Assembly (NCBI GenBank): GCA_903941145.1
Contig: CAJANQ010000282.1
Location: forward strand, 1-6,455
DNA length: 6,455 bases
DNA from: an uncultured Actinomycetes bacterium
GTDB lineage: Bacteria > Actinomycetota > Acidimicrobiia > Acidimicrobiales > Microtrichaceae
Direction of reading: 5' to 3'
Shown: one piece after another, positions 6,143-6,455 of the stretch
How positions within the stretch are numbered: the first letter of the stretch is position 1
Layout: each line of letters begins with the position of its first letter
Position numbers and translations under genes: made by a program
The notes under the pieces: model-generated
What the model was told of the DNA's origin: nothing
Databases searched by the model: none
Seen by the model: the letters and a program-made list of their open reading frames with translations, nothing else

Positions 6143-6455
6143 ATGAGCGACGTCGTCCCGCAGCAGGTCCGCAACTTCCTGTCCACCACGACCACGTGCG
6201 TCGTGGCGACCAGCCGGCCCGACGGCTCGGTCCGCCAGTCGGTCGTCTACTTCCTGTTCGCCGAGGTCGACGGCACCGACTGCATCGTGATGTCGACCGT
6301 GGCCGGCCGCGCCAAGGCGCTCGACGTGGCCCGGACCGGAACGATGTCGGTCTGCGTCTTCGCCAACTCGGCGCCGTTCCCGGCGGTGACCGTCGAGGGG
6401 ACCGCCCGGGTCCTGACCGTCGCCGAGAGCGACGCGGTCGGCGACCTCACCCGCC
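6143..6455 (+). CDS. PPOX-family FMN/F420-binding protein, 5' part
   Basis: The first 104 codons of a gene that leaves the window at its 3' end. The protein resembles the pyridoxamine 5'-phosphate oxidase-like split beta-barrel family, whose actinobacterial members bind FMN, F420 or haem and reduce or oxidise small molecules in the cytoplasm. Supporting features are the opening helix (PQQVRNFLS), the strand CVVATSRPDGS (19-29) with VVYFLF (34-39), the segment IVMSTVAGRAKALDVAR (48-64) whose Arg/Lys (R56, K58) normally contact the cofactor phosphate, and AVTVEGTARV (81-90). These fit the 'PPOX class probable F420-dependent' group best, but cofactor and substrate cannot be decided from half a protein. 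The start at ATG 6143 is the first sensible one, 39 bases after the sensor gene's stop. It lacks a clear ribosome binding site, so it may be leaderless. Confidence 0.82.
   Translation, partial: MSDVVPQQVRNFLSTTTTCVVATSRPDGSVRQSVVYFLFAEVDGTDCIVMSTVAGRAKALDVARTGTMSVCVFANSAPFPAVTVEGTARVLTVAESDAVGDLTR

Noticed and set aside
6247..6450. A minus-strand frame at the right edge
   Set aside because: It lies opposite the PPOX-family gene, whose plus-strand translation has recognisable split-barrel segments.

Overview
The window is about 70% G+C with strong G/C bias at third codon positions, GTG as well as ATG starts, and Ala/Val/Asp/Arg-rich proteins. This fits a high-GC Actinomycetota chromosome. A motile lineage, possibly of the Acidimicrobiia type, is plausible, but that placement is inference and is not proved by anything here. 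No mobile element, CRISPR array, rRNA or tRNA gene was seen.

Layout. Bases 1-94 hold two G/C-rich hairpins that probably end transcription of the first gene. Bases 95-790 (minus strand) encode a NYN/PIN-like domain protein of 231 aa, a putative metal-dependent nuclease. Its start is best placed at a GTG with a strong ribosome binding site. A 173-bp divergent intergenic region follows, carrying a perfect 15-bp direct repeat. Bases 964-2064 (plus) encode a Gfo/Idh/MocA-family NAD(P)-dependent oxidoreductase. A 137-bp gap then holds a candidate sigma-28 (FliA/WhiG-type) promoter. Next come two overlapping signalling genes: 2202-4742, a PAS-GAF-PAS-GAF-GGDEF diguanylate cyclase, and 4739-6103, a PAS-PAS-GAF protein with no output domain. 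At 6143 a pyridoxamine-phosphate-oxidase-like (PPOX, FMN/F420 split-barrel) gene begins and runs off the window.

How the genes work together. The main unit is the two-gene signalling operon. The cyclase has an intact GGEEF active site and an intact RxxD inhibitory site, so it should make cyclic di-GMP under product feedback. The second protein starts inside the stop codon of the first (GTGA overlap) and has only sensory domains. The last GAF domain of each protein carries the same Cys/His pattern (C-W-A-L-R, then H, C-x-H and C), and the two share an 18-nt identical DNA stretch there. The pair may therefore sense the same cue or dimerise through related GAF domains. If the sigma-28 promoter is real, this cyclic di-GMP input is expressed with the flagellar regulon. 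The flanking nuclease-like, oxidoreductase and PPOX genes show no evident functional tie to it.
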